A stretch of 64,000 nt of DNA from Diphasiastrum complanatum. Taxonomy: Eukaryota; Streptophyta; Lycopodiopsida; Lycopodiales; Lycopodiaceae. Below are positions 30,633 through 41,975 of this stretch, piece after piece; position 1 is the first letter of the stretch; each line of letters starts with the position of its first letter. The stretch is taken from NCBI GenBank assembly GCA_029204225.1, contig CM055109.1, positions 42,080,544 to 42,144,543 on the forward strand, given 5' to 3'. A program made the translations under genes and the position numbers. The notes under the pieces were generated by a model. That model had not been told where the DNA came from. It did no database searches and saw only the letters and a list, made by a program, of their open reading frames with translations.

Positions 30633-31244
30633 TGTGAAAATTGTCAACATTTCCTAGCTAGTTTGAGGTCTAAATTGGCAATTTTTGTACATAGTTTTGG
30701 ATCTAACCTTTCACACATGTGAAAGAGGCCTATAAATATTTTAGGACCTTCAAAATGACAGCAAAATCATGTTATTTGGACATATAGGCCAAAATTGGCT
30801 ATTTTAGGCTACTAGTGCTCTAAAACTGGGTGCTTAGTTCTAGAGAGAGGAGAGAGAGTCATCTCTCTCACCTATATTAGGCTAAAATGTGTGGAGAACA
30901 GGTTGGAGAAACTTATTGTATTGTTGAGAGAGATCAATAGATCATTGCCATAGTTTCTTCTGCCATTGAGAACATTGCTTTGTGTATTGTCTTCAAGCTT
31001 TTGTGTATGATCTTAAGAGGTTTTCAAAAGTGGTCGATTGTTGTTGGGAGTCCTGTTTGCTGCTATTTTTGGATGCTCAGTACCTTTAATTAGTTTCTTT
31101 TGTCTCTTGAATGCTTTGTCAAGTTCATGTGTATCAAAGGTAGCATTAGGATGCTTTGCCATTTCTAGCTTTTGTAGCTTGTTGTGCAAAGATCTCAGCC
31201 AAGTATTTTGGGAGTTTGGATCCATTCAAGATCCACTTTTTTCA
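30633..31244 (+). repeat. Copia C-family 3' LTR (about 612 bp)
   Basis: It starts TGTGAAAATTGTCAAC and matches the reverse complement of 6508-5933 over its length, with indels (for example extra bases near 30750-30830). It ends near ATCCACTTTTTTCA. The palindrome is CACACATGTG (30712-30721), one base different from the one in the other copy. The PPT before it and the lack of PBS after it mark it as a 3' LTR. Confidence 0.87.
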
Positions 31245-32109
31245 ATGTACAATCACAAAGTGCAGCTAACAAGTATGAACGTAGTAGCAGGGTAGTGATC
31301 AGATTGATCGAACATATGTGTTAGAGCGTTGATCATGCACAAATATTGCTAGCCTACTAGGGAGAGCCAGCACTTGGTCACACAAAAGAACTCTTGAGGT
31401 AGAAGTACATTTGTGAACGGTCATTTTATGTTGGTCGGTCGATGACGCTCTCGGCTAATGTAGTAGTTGGTTGATGTGACCCTTAATTGACGTGTCGCTT
31501 GTGTGAACTTCGTTGGATTTGAACTTCGGTTAATGCGGTATCATGCGGTAATAGGCGGTCATCTGCGGTTGCTTGCGGTCGCTTTCGGCAAGTTCCGTTG
31601 CTTGTCTGCGGTCATCTTGCGATGGTTGATGGTCGTCTGCAGTTTAACTGTTAGCCGAATTTCTCATTAATGATGACTGTTGTAGGAACTTGTTGAAGTA
31701 TGTTTGGAGTTAATTCATGATTCTTGAAGCACAAGGATTTCTCCTTGTCTCTCCCTTCCTCAAAACGTTGTGGAAACACAAGTGGTAAAGAAGAATGTAG
31801 AATAGAATAGTTAGTTGAACACTAAATAGATCAGTGTGTGAAAAAATGGAACAAACTTGTAAGTATACTAGGTGCGTATTGGAATAAGAGGATTATGTCA
31901 TTGAGAAGAAAAAAGTAGACATAAAAACTGTTGTGCAATGGATAGAGAGGATGTGTGTGTGCAGGAAAATTTTTTTTTTTTCGCAAAGAAGAGGATATGA
32001 GGATATACTTCTTGGAAAAGCATGAATATGAATTGCTTACGTAAACCAAGAAACTTATTAGCTATTTCATGAAGAATATATACATATATACAGAAAGAAA
32101 TCACAGTTT
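31245..32109. other. Non-coding stretch, contains TGCGGTC-rich patch
   Basis: No gene is recognisable. 31530-31640 has many short GCGGTC/GCGGTT/GCGGTA motifs in irregular spacing (for example ATGCGGTA, GGCGGTCATCTGCGGTTGC). It lies downstream, in element sense, of the minus-strand integrase at 32110-32920, so it may be the 3' UTR or LTR of that Gypsy element. Confidence 0.5.
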
Positions 32110-32920
32110 CATGGTGTATAGAATTTGCGTAATCGAGATCCATTGACCAAAGTGTCTAATGGGATTCCCTAATATTTTCAATTGTACAGTCCATTGGTAT
32201 GAATCTTCGTGATCACATAAGGTCCTTGGCCTTGGAATTTGAGTTTATAACTTGCTTTAATGTTTCGAGTTCTATAGAGCAGAACTTGATCTCCTTCAGC
32301 CAATTCCTTTGAATCGAATATGATTATCATGCCAGGCCTTCTGTCTGCATTTGTTAACTAATTGTGCATGATAACTTTATAACCGAGTTTCACAGAGTTT
32401 GTGAAGGTTAAGAAATTGATGCTTGAAAGTTGCTTCTTCACCAAGTTGTTCAAAATATGAAACTCTTAAAGACGGAATGATAAATTCAACTGGCATTATA
32501 GCCCCTTGGCCATAAACCAACTAAAAGGATGTCATCTTCATGGATCTACATGGTGTGGTTCTGAAAGCCCAAATAGTTGAATATCACTTTGTTTCCCAAT
32601 CGTTTCGGCTGGCTTCAACTATTTTGGTCAGAATTCGGCAGATGATCTAGTTTGAGGACTTTGCTAACCCGTTGCATCGAGGATAGTATGGGGTACTTTT
32701 GCGATGCTTCACAAAGTAATGGCCTAGGAGGTTATGTACAACGTCATTGAGGAAGTGAGTCCCTCTGTCACTCACTAACTCTATTGGACAACCGAATCAG
32801 GTGATAATGTTTTCATCCAAAAACTTGGCTGTAACTTTGGCAGTAGCTTCTTTCATTGCTCTAGCTTCTACCCAATTCGTAGCGTAGTCAGTGTCCACTA
32901 AGATATATCTGAAATATGCA
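32110..32920 (-). pseudogene. Gypsy L integrase, catalytic Glu replaced
   Basis: On the minus strand the core reads DTDYATNWVEARAM, SDRGTHFLNDVVHN and CNGLAKSSN, where the catalytic Glu of the NGLAE motif is Lys (codon AAG). It continues to SYHAQLVNKCRQKAWHDNHI and GDQVLLYRTRN, then the GPY/F module QGQGPYVITKIHTNG. Several stops interrupt it. The C-terminal part is homologous to 23190-23625. The zinc-finger part is missing beyond about 32920. It would have inserted the element DNA. Confidence 0.85.
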
Positions 32921-33845
32921 TAGATTTACACATCTACATCCACACAAATTTTGGATCAACATAAATGCAATGAATGGCTGATATCTACACAATGCAATGC
33001 AAGCTGATATCTACATATTATGGTCGGAATACCTCTCAGAATAAGTAGCTCAATAGATTGGCCTATATTGACAGTCATTTCGACTGCCATGGATCTAGAT
33101 CCACAGCAAAAAAATTTGGATCTACAACAAAAATACAATAAAACTGAAATCTACAACTGCAAAAAAAAAGTGTAGACATTAGAGTGGCCATCAGAACAGA
33201 TGCTGATATACTACATCTAACAGATCGGCCTTTTTCGACGGCCATTTTGAGACTCGTTGTGCTCACTGTTTTTTTTGCCGCCTCCTATTCACTACTCAAA
33301 ATCTGCAAAATAAACGTGAAGTCAATACACTGAAGACTAGAATGTGAGAGAGAGAGAGAGAGAGAGTGAGAAAAAGAGAGGGGGAGAGCAAGAGAGATCA
33401 CCTTGGATCCATTAGCTTCATCCTCCATCTTTCCTTTTGTCACCTACATTACAACACAATGGCATTAGCTAAGATCCTATCACAAGCACAAATAGAGATG
33501 TAATGTTCTTAATGAGCTTATCATTTCGCTTTGCAAGGAAGATACAAAAAAAAACAAGGGCAAGAGGAGCAATGAGAAAAGAAGGAGCAAGAGCAAGAGG
33601 AACAAGAGGGAGAGCAAATGGAGATAGCTAAAGCAAGAGCAAGAGGGGCTAAAAGAGGGTGAGGAAGCATCAACCACATACCCAAGGAGACAAAAAGTAG
33701 CAGGTATGACCATCGATACTATCACCCACTCCTGTCTTCTCTTTCAAAAGTCGCGGCAAGGGATATATTTTTCAAAATTTTCAAAAATCTATTTTAGCCT
33801 TGGTATAGCCCATTTATTAAATGAACTGTTTCGAGACCCATTCCG
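32921..33845. other. Non-coding stretch with purine-rich blocks
   Basis: No gene is seen. It has a short repeated phrase, GCTGATATCTACA (near 32972 and 33002), a GA run (33344-33367), and a purine-rich block (33555-33665) with repeated AGAGCAAGAGG-like words. Short Leu/Ser-rich ORFs on the minus strand come from that block. Confidence 0.55.
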
Positions 33846-34383
33846 AGGCCTGCAAAAAAATTCTAAAATTTGTCATTCTCAAAAGTAGTGAGTTTTCTGA
33901 ATCCCAGTATTTGTAAGGTTATTACAAGGTCCATCTACCAAGGTCCCTATTTTCAGTGCTCGGAAAAGCCAGCATAGTATAGGAATGGAATTGACAACTT
34001 TTCAATGAAACCGGCTCCAGAGATATAATGCAGGATGCTGACTTCTCAAGAATTGATGTGATGAATTTTTTTTTTAAAACATAATGCATGCACATTATTT
34101 CAATACTTCAAGAAAAAAGGCCTACAAATTTTTTGAAATTTGTCTTTTCAAAAGTAGTGAGTTTTCAAAATAGTAATTTTCCCAGGGTTATTACGAGGTC
34201 CATTTACATATGTCCCTATTTTCAGTGCTCGGGAAATCCGACACAGTATAGGAATGGAACTGGAAACTTTTCTCAAATCAAACCGGCTTCAAAGGTATAA
34301 TGAAGGATGCTTACTACTTAAAAATTGATGAATTTTTTTTTGTGTGAGAAATTTTTTGTTTAGTAAATATATATGTGAAGAAA
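33846..34383. repeat. Two-copy tandem repeat, 269-bp unit
   Basis: AAAAGTAGTG at 33881 recurs at 34150, and TTTCAGTGCT at 33951 recurs at 34220, both 269 bp apart. The units (about 33846-34114 and 34115-34383) are clearly diverged. No coding content is visible. Confidence 0.85.
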
Positions 34384-34507
34384 CCAAGAGTTTTTATATC
34401 TTTCAAAGCCTTAGAATTTTTCCTTTGTTGTTTTTAGCGACTGTGCATTTTGAACTATGTTTCGCACAGTTTGCATTTTTTGAACTGTTTTGTCGCACAG
34501 TTCGCAT

Positions 34508-34649
34508 TGGCTTATACACACAGGATGCTAGTGCCTTGCACTTATTATTCTACTGTACTGTGGTGGGGCCCACTAGGCAAGGCTTGGCCAACAATATTTT
34601 AAGCGGTGGGACCCACTTATTTATTTGTATACATGAAATACCCACAACA
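34508..34649 (-). repeat. LTR fragment of gag-only element B
   Basis: On the minus strand it starts TGTTGTGGGTATTTCATG (34649), the same start as at 13289, and continues for about 140 bp. It then breaks off into a different repeat (TTTTGTCGCACAGTT) below 34508. It is the beginning of the 3' LTR of element B. Confidence 0.85.
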
Positions 34650-34794
34650 GGGTCCATGACCCAAAGTAGTGCCAGTCCCTCGGCACTAAGCTGCAACTGT
34701 CATGAAGGGGCGCTGTTGTCGGTTCGTTTATTGCTGGGACATGGGTGCTTCAGGAAAGGCGTGGATAGAATTCGCTTACATAAAACTTGAGGCT

Positions 34795-35380
34795 TTACTG
34801 ATTGTCGATCAGCAAGAACCTAGACTTGCCAGATTTCCAATAATACACATAAGGGTCTGGTGGCCATATCAGATAACCTTGTTCATTGACAATTGGGTAG
34901 TCGAGGCATTCCATCGGAGGATCCCAAGATAAATCTTGCTGATATAATGGATCTTCATAGATCGGCGCAACTGGTTTCAATGTCATAGACTCCCCCAAAT
35001 CATAATGTGGATATGACGTGTTTGCTTGATGCTCTTGTCTGTCCAGGTATTTGAAGTGTACATAAGCCTGACGACTTTCCTCAGCAATCAATATCATAGA
35101 TTTAGGACAAGGCTTTATCATTGTAGGTTCTGGTTCTTGCTATACAATTGGCCATTTTGGGCTTGGATTCCCTGGATTTGGCCTTTGAAGAATGGATATA
35201 CCCCGAATTGGCGTTGATTTGGGGGTCTGTTGAATTGTGGAACAATTAGACTTTGGTTGAATCTTGCTGGTTGAGGGACAATCATCAACTTTAGTCTTCT
35301 CTTGGTCATTGCACTTTCCTGTTGAAGGCTGCGTGATGGCACTTTTTCTTGGATCTTGTGCTGAATTGCCTTCAAGTTGT
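34795..35380 (-). pseudogene. Second coding block of gag-only element B
   Basis: The open stretch 35121-34795 (CPKSMILIAEESRQ to FLLIDNQ) is homologous, nearly residue by residue, to 12817-13143 in copy A. Upstream, in the same frame, lies a Lys/Ser/Pro-rich segment (QPSTGKCNDQEKTKVDDCPS). No catalytic motif is seen. Since both copies keep the frame over most of its length and end at the same TAA, it was probably the C-terminal part of a Gag polyprotein. Function is unknown. Confidence 0.65.
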
Positions 35381-36223
35381 CATGTTGACGCTAGTCCCCT
35401 TTGTAATTCATCACTAAGAATTCTTCGCATTGAGTGTGAAAAAAGCCCTGACAGAATCTGCTGGAGTTCCTCGGTTGTCCGTGTCTTTATTTCCTCAACA
35501 ATCGTTGGCTTGATGAATTCTACCATCTTTGTCTTCTGTGATGGTTCTACTTGTTTGCTCGAGGGTATCTTTGCGTACCTTGGGAGTTTTGTCAGATTTT
35601 CTTCTTCGTCACTCGCTTCATAACCCAGTGGCACTAAGATTTTTCTTTTGTAGTACGTTTGAGGTGAAAGGGTTACCACAGGTGCATGTCGGTCTACATA
35701 GGCCAAATGCCTCCTGGCTATTTGTGAATTTCTCATCGGACAATCTCGGCATGGATGATTAACTCCGCATTGTGAACACGAGGGATCAAACGTTGACGGA
35801 TCTCCTCGATATGGACATTCAGCACGTCGGTGTTTTCCTCCGCATCCATAGCACCTTAATTGAGTGCAGTATGCCATCACCTCTAAGTTGATAGGCATAC
35901 ACCGGTAATAGATTCCCCTTAGGATCTTCCACAAAATAGATTGGTAGGCTGTTATGGTCCTCCATTGAATTCGGTGACATGCAAGAGGATATAACCAAAA
36001 CTTCTACCTTGCCACTGTTTGTTGAAGAAACTCGTGATTTAGATGGATCAATCTGACATCCACCCTTTGGTGAGCTCCTTGTTGGCTTGATTCTGCTTCT
36101 GACCGTTGAACCACTGGATCTTGCTGTCGACAAGCCTGTTGCTCTGTATTTTGTCCTTTTAACAAGCGCGAATTCTTGATTGGACACCTGGTACTTGGAT
36201 GATCTGCAAAGCAGAAGGTACAT
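35380..36223 (-). pseudogene. Middle Gag region of element B with two zinc knuckles
   Basis: Two boxes, CYGCGGKHRRAEC and CSQCGVNHPCRDC, lie near 35850-35755, preceded by PIYFVEDPKGNLLPVYAYQL and followed by KRKILVPLGYEASDEEEN. Frameshifts occur near 36100 and 35890. These knuckles are deleted from copy A. They would bind nucleic acid. Together with the CTFCFADHPSTRC box in the upstream gag, the element once had three cysteine boxes. Confidence 0.78.
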
Positions 36224-36672
36224 TCGTCCTTTTCAAAAAACTTAATAGAGCGAGCATAAGCTTGCTGGCAGCTTAAAGTGCAAGGTTCTGGGTCTTCCAC
36301 TGCACTTGTTCTGCTTGACCTTGCTGCACTTCGTTGCCTTGTATAGAGTTCCATTCTTGTTGGATCATTGCTCGTTGTCGACCTTTGTTCCTCTGATTCC
36401 CCATCTAGATAGAAAAAATCCTTCTTCCCGAGTGAGATTTCCATCTTGGCAACATCCTTACAGAGTTGTACAGGTGATGCATAGGATGCTAATTCTGCCA
36501 TACCAAATCTGATCCTTTTGGGCAGTTCAGCATAGTATTTTGCCATGATGATCTGTTCAGAAATCGATGGATTACAATCCTTCACTAGATGATAGACCCG
36601 ATAGGTGTAGTCTCGGATTGTTTCAGCAGAGAACTTTTTAAATTTCGATAATCCTACAAGAGCGGTCTCCAT
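36004..36672 (-). pseudogene. Gag of gag-only element B
   Basis: It opens METALVGLSKFKKFSAETIR at 36672 and contains YYAELPKRIRFGMAELASYA, then a Ser/Arg-rich linker and the box CTFCFADHPSTRC near 36220-36182. Its frame stays open for 222 codons, making it the longest intact piece of this family. It ends in TAG after a frame change that breaks the link with the downstream knuckles. The N-terminus may be incomplete because the upstream sequence differs from copy A. Confidence 0.78.
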
Positions 36673-36799
36673 AGTTCAGCACTTCAATCAGTTCAGTAGA
36701 ATCTGGTAAGATGATACCTTCAGTCATACTGGCCTTGGTATGGCCATGAATTTTGCGCATGGTTGACTCCATAGATGTTTTCTTGTCGTAAACCTGGTT

Positions 36800-37180
36800 C
36801 TTGTTTGCCTTAGAAATGGTTTCTGTCCTACTGTCGCGTTTTTTGCCTTTCGGGAAAAAGCAACACTGTCGTCAAAATGCCTTGAAACCAGTTTCTGCCC
36901 TACTGTCGACTTTTTCGCCTTTTCGAGAAAAAGCGACATCTGCCTTTAGAAAAGGAACACTATCCTATAGTCGTGTTTTTTGCCTCCTTACAAAAGGGAC
37001 ACTGCCCTTAGAAATGGATTATGCCGTATTGTCGCATTTTTCGCCTTTCGGAAAAAAGTGACACTATTGCCAAAATGCCTTGAAAACCTTTTAGGAGTAC
37101 TGTTGGGCTTTTCGCGAAACACTATCCCTTAGAAAAGGGACACTTACTCTTGAAAAAAGACACTGCCCTTAAAATCTTAA
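36800..37180. repeat. Hairpin-type repeat array, core CTGTCGC...GCGACA
   Basis: Three main units start at TGTCGCG (36832), TGTCGAC (36904) and TGTCGCA (37032), each followed by TTTTTCGCC-like and GGAAAAAGCGACA-like arms that can pair. The best stem is 36905-36916 with 36927-36937. Between them are AAAAGGGACACTGCCCTTAG-like words. Similar hairpins occur at 40388-40800, and weaker ones near 34433-34505. Confidence 0.75.
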
Positions 37181-37430
37181 AAAGGGTCTTTAAGCAAAAG
37201 GCAAAGACCTGCAACGTGAAAGCATTGTCCAATGGGCAGAAGCAACTAATGCACGAGCGAAAGGAGAAGGTCCAACGACAAGACACAACACCAAATTATT
37301 CGCGACACAAAACTCTTTGTGCTCCAATGGACCAGGAAGATCAAGCAATACCATGTAGTACAACTTCCTGACTTGATATGATGCTGTCAGCAGAAGAGCA
37401 TTAGACCATGTCTAATCCACCGTTCTTGTA
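37181..37430. other. Short stretch with no assignable gene
   Basis: A 73-codon open stretch (37150-37371, +) is basic and has no recognised motif. It may be a transposon scrap. Nothing else is seen. Confidence 0.35.
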
Positions 37431-37950
37431 ATTTGAGATTAGTTGTAGATCGTTTAATCTCTCTAAATAAAAAATGTTGCTCTGAATATATTATTGCAAG
37501 ACAATCAGTAAGGAGGCAATGGACATAAAGTGAGTTTACTGATTAGCAGTAGCTATCATTTCTATTCGTGAAAAAGAACTTCTTTCTTGCACCAACGCAC
37601 TGATCTGGGAAACAAACAATGCTCAAGAGAATATTGTAAATTCAGTTTCTGATATAGAAGTGATTTTCTCAATGCTCTATTTTGTGATGTGTATGATCTA
37701 CAATATTGGAATGAATGCTATCAGTGGATAAATTTCTGCCGTTGTTATTACTCAACATTATCTGCTGTTTATAAGTTTAATTTATAAAAGAGATCTGCAG
37801 TAGCAATCTAGGGCTTGGAAGAGAATTAGACCGCAGTCAGTAGCAGTAGCTACTCTTGCCAAGTCGGCTCTATCCGACCTTCATTGCAAATTGATCAAGC
37901 CGTTTCGCTCGCGCTTGCTTTCGCTTCAATATGCAAGATTTTAAAATACT
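37430..37950 (+). repeat. Copia D LTR fragment, opposite orientation
   Basis: It matches the reverse complement of about 8500-7980 through AATTAGACCGCAGTCAGTAG, AATTTATAAAAGAGATCTGC and AATTGATCAAGCCGTT blocks. The ends have diverged, and no PBS follows, so it is a fragment or old solo LTR. Confidence 0.75.
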
Positions 37951-38199
37951 AGATTTTGAATATATAGGATGCTTTTACATTGTTTTAATACTTCAAGAAA
38001 AAATCACGTAGAATTTCTGAAAACGAGAAAGTTTTTCCTTGTACCTAGGTGCTCGATCTTCTGCTCAATTTTTTTGTACAAGTGTTACATTTGTGACCTA
38101 TTGATTAATGGCTAACTCCTAACCTTGTAACACATGCTAGCACTATGAAAATAACTGTTGGACCTTGTAACACTAGCTTCTTACCCCTAAACCGATCAC

Positions 38200-39060
38200 C
38201 TTGACAATATGAGCTCAACTTTGTTTTCCTGACATACTTTGCCAATGAATATGGTGAGATGATAACAAGTGACCTCAGTGTAGAAGGAATCTTTAAGAAT
38301 TTTTTATGTTGGTATTCAATTTTTGACATTTGCGTGGCATCACATATCCCCTTCCTCAAATGTGAAACGTCCTCCTGAACACATCATCTTTATTTCGAGG
38401 ATTACTCAAGAAACATTCTTGTTCGTCAGATTTTCGTCACAACCTTAATGTAGAAGGAATCTTTTGGACATTTGGATGTGAAGTCATTTTGATTGTAATA
38501 AAGGCCTATGTACAAAGATCCAAAAGCACAGAAGAACTAAGAATTGATCAAAAACACCTTGAATTCCTCAATGACGTACTCTTTCGATTGTACAAAATTG
38601 GATTCGGAAGCAGATGTTTTCATAAGTTTAGGAATACTGAAAAGGCTAGCCATGTAATGATGCACATAGGCATGGATAACATCATCATATTTATTACAAA
38701 GTTCTAACAATATGAGCTTAACATTGTTTTCCTATTGTAAGATATCATGACATACTTTGCCAATGACATATGGTGAGATGATAACAAGTGACCTTAGTGT
38801 AGAAGGAATCTTTAAGAAGGTTGGATGTGAAGGCATTTTGATTGTAACAAAGGCCTACGTACAAAGATCCAAAAGCAAAGAAGAAACAAGAATTGATCAA
38901 AAACACCTTGAATTCCTCACCTCAATGACGTACTCTTTTGATTGCACAAAATTGGATTTAGAAGCATATTATGCAGATCTCAATTTTCATTAGTTTAGGA
39001 GTACTGAAGAGGCTAGCCATGTATTGATGCACATAGGCATGGATATCACAAGATTACAAT
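38200..39060. repeat. Degenerate tandem repeat, three partial units of up to about 340 bp
   Basis: The phrase AGTGTAGAAGGAATCTTTAA or a variant occurs near 38277, 38448 and 38796, followed by AAAGATCCAAAAGCA and AAACACCTTGAATTCCTCA (in the second and third) and GGCTAGCCATGTA. Units are of unequal length. Short plus-strand ORFs (38489-38707, 38757-38993) are shared parts of the repeat and not recognisable proteins. The flanking Copia integrase scrap suggests a transposon origin. Confidence 0.7.
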
Positions 39061-39124
39061 TGGCCTTGTCACAAACAATGAATAGGGGTTTAGACCTATC
39101 TTGAATTTATACATCGAGATGCCT

Positions 39125-39325
39125 GGAATTGCCATAGATCACCATCATATTCATGACAGAGTCTCCCCCTGTGGAAGCAGACTTCATTGGGCCACAAATG
39201 TCACTATGTACAAGATTTAGCAAACCTTTGGAAGTATGAACTAAGTCAGAAATAAAAGGACTTTTAGCATGCTTGTTGATTATACAGCTTTCACATGGAG
39301 AAGTTGGCTTGCTTACAAAAGGCAG
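39125..39325 (-). pseudogene. Copia integrase fragment (zinc finger to start of core)
   Basis: The minus strand reads TSPCESCIINKHAKSPFISD and NLVHSDICGPMKSASTGGDS. This gives the CX2C half of the HHCC finger and the first catalytic Asp (VHSD) of a Copia integrase. Both sides are non-coding, so only about 65 codons remain. The family differs from Copia H and N. Confidence 0.8.
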
Positions 39326-40387
39326 ATCTTGAATATGAGCTTAACACTATTTTCATGTTGTGAGATATCATGACATACTTTGTCAATCCAAGGTGATTTT
39401 GCCCTGTCTTATAAATTGTAAGTTGGAGAGTACTAGTTGTGGATATAATTGCCTTGGGTGCGACCCTTGGATTTAGTGCTACTAGAGATCTTGCTCTAGA
39501 GGTCAATAACAAAGGTCACCTAAATCGATCTGGAGATTGACAAACGATGTTCATCAATAATAGCCTTGCACTATCCAAGTAAGTGCCATACAACTAAGCT
39601 AGGTTGAACAATATTGTTTGTCAAAAAAAATTGTTCAATTTATCTTGTAAAAGAAAATTCAAGAGACTTGCACTAGACTCAAAATTACTAAACATGTCTT
39701 GTATTCGTCTCTGTGTATTCAATTTGTTTATGACATGTGCTCTCTAATTTTGTGTCTGATTGTCACTTGTCAAGGTGAACCGATGCAAATGGCGAGTTCA
39801 CATTCTTCTTCTTCAGATGATGAGGTAGGACCTTCACATATTGGATCAGAGGCCTGGAGATACCAGAGAATACCATTCCCATGTACACGATGTAAGTATG
39901 CACTACGATGAGAGCGACGTATTACTACATCACAGGTTCACATGTATGGACAGATTGCGAGAGAGTGATTATTTGTGTGGCCCGAAGTCGGTTCTCTGGT
40001 GAGTTTCAATTTGCAAATCACTTTACATTGCTAAAAAACATTGTATGCACCCTTATCATGTAGCTGATAAGCAGTAAGCGCAATAGCAATCTCTAAAACA
40101 ACTCTAAGGAGTGAGCTAGAATGCTCAGGAGTGTTCAAGCTCGAAGGCTTCAGAGAGAGAGGGAGAGCTAACTATTCAAAATGTTTGATCACAAGTTGAT
40201 TATCAGTTCTATAAATATGAACATATATATATATATATATACTAAGCAATTAGGTCGTCAAATGCGATTGCCAGTTGGCTGGTGTCTGCTGGCATCCATC
40301 AAGTTCCTTCTCAGTGATTGCTAATAAGCTGGAAATTGGCCGTAAACAGTTTGTTTGCATAAATGAACCAAAACTATAGTTCTGCAG
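39326..40387. other. Non-coding stretch
   Basis: No assignable gene is present. A 70-codon plus-strand ORF (39699-39911) contains PFPCTRCKYA but nothing else diagnostic. A short AT repeat lies near 40218-40240. Confidence 0.45.
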
Positions 40388-40800
40388 AAATGAACTAAAA
40401 CTGTCACATGCGACAGGCAACACTGTCGAGATTTTGCGAAAAATACGACAATGTCCTTAAATCTCATGTAGAGTAGCCCCACACTTTGCCAGAGTCATTT
40501 CCTTAACATTTGAGGCACTTTGGAAAAAGCACCTAATGCGACTCTGCATATTTACTCAAAATTTTTGACAGGCAACAGTGTCGCTAAAATGCGAAAAGGC
40601 GACACTGCATTTTTACATGAGATTCCTGACAGGCAAAAAGCCGAAGTGAGTGAAAAATTCCGAAGGGCAAAAAGCTAAGTTCTCCACTTAGAGTCTTTTC
40701 CTTAATGTTTAAGACACCTTCGCCTTTTTCGGGAAAATGTGACAAAGCCGAAGAGAGAGACGACATTGTTGCCGAAACTCCGTGTATTGTAAATCCGCAG
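40388..40800. repeat. Second hairpin-type repeat array
   Basis: It contains ACAGGCAACACTGTCGAG (40420), ACAGGCAACAGTGTCGCTAA (40569) and CTGACAGGCAAAAAGCCG (40627), with GCGAAAA and GCGACACTGC arms that can pair. This is the same class as 36800-37180, partly in the opposite orientation. It borders the truncated Copia N at 40870. Confidence 0.7.
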
Positions 40801-40871
40801 AACTGGATAAACAATGGATGAGGATTAAAACCGATTAGTCGATTAGCAAGAAGAAGAATAATCCAACAGAG

Positions 40872-41969
40872 ATGACACAAGTGGAGTTATGGCATAAAAG
40901 ATTAGGCCATCCTAATCTTCAAGCAATGGAATCCATGGTCTCCAAGGAGCTTACTCTCGGCCTCCCCAAATCATTCTCAAGATGTGGCAAAGTATGTGAG
41001 GCTTGTGGCCTTTCAAAGTCTCATAAGACATCCTACAAGAGATCCTTGACAAGATCTACCTCTCCTTTAGATCTCATTCATTCTGATGTACATTCCTTTT
41101 CACATGAAAGTAATGGAGGTGTTTTAATGTATGTGACTTTCATAGATGGTTGTACTAGATTTACTTGGATAGATCTATTGCCGAAAAAGAGTCTTGTATA
41201 TGAAACTTTTGTAAAGTTTAAATCTCTTGTTGAGAAGCAACTTAGTTCTAACATCAAAGATTTAAGATGTGATAATGGAGGAGAATATATCTCCAATAGA
41301 ATGAGAGATTTTTGTGAGAGTAATGGCAAAAGAAGAGAGTTCACATGTTCCTACACCCCCCAACAAATTGGGGTGGCCGAGAGGAAAATTAGAACTATAT
41401 GTGAATGTGCTAAATCCTTGAGATTAGATGCATCTCTACCCATTTCCTCTTGGGGAGAAGCTATTACATGCGCTAATTTTTTGTGTAATAGGATTCCAAG
41501 TAATGCCATTGGTGGGATCTCACCATATCAAGCTTTGTATGGCAATAAGCCAAGTGTAAAAGATTTTAAAGTTTTTGGATTTATTTGTTATGTCCATATT
41601 CCTTTGGAAACAAGAAAGAAAGAGGATGCAACTTCTTTCAAAGGAATTTTTGTTGGCTATAGTGAACATAGCAAAGGATATAGGATTTTTGACCCTATTT
41701 CAAGGAAAGTAAAAGTAAGTAAGGATGTCTTATTTGATGAATCTCAAAGTTTCAAGATGTATGAAGGTGCATCTAATCCACAAGGTGTCCAAGATCTTGC
41801 AAGGTCCGAGGAGGAGCTTCAAGGTGATGAAGCTTTGGAAGATCTACATCAAGATCCAAGAAGTCCAAGGAGATCTACAAGGCACAAGGCCGAGCCATCA
41901 AGGCTTGCCTACTTTGAGAAGGGAAAGCAAAGGGAAGACTCAAATCCTACTACTTCTTACTCTTTCTAA
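40872..41969 (+). pseudogene. Copia N integrase, open reading frame of 365 codons
   Basis: It begins inside GAG-pre-integrase (VELWHKRLGHPNLQAMESM), followed by CGKVCEACGLSKSH, so the HHCC finger is complete. The catalytic triad is D in LIHSDVHSFS, D in LRCDNGGEYIS and E in GVAERKIRT. The C-terminal region has YQALYGNKPSVKDFKVFG and FKGIFVGYSEHSKGYRIFD, then an acidic, Arg/Ser-rich tail. The frame is intact to TAA. The ATG is accidental, since the true polyprotein start is lost. Confidence 0.9.
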
Positions 41970-41975
41970 ACCACA

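Larger units (their letters stand above)
34508..36690 (-). mobile_element. Gag-only (TR-GAG-like) LTR element, copy B
   Basis: On the minus strand: gag (36672-36004), a knuckle-rich middle (about 36223-35380), the second coding block (35375-34795) and the LTR start (34649), with no pol genes between. Copy A at 10-14 kb is its partner, with a microinversion and deletion. B keeps about 450 bp that A has lost. The 5' end is missing beyond 36690, where a hairpin-type repeat array begins. Confidence 0.82.

Noticed and set aside
39699-39911. A CACTA-type transposase-associated domain, suggested by PFPCTRCKYA
   Set aside because: Only one CX2C pair is visible and the following residues expected for that domain are not present in frame.
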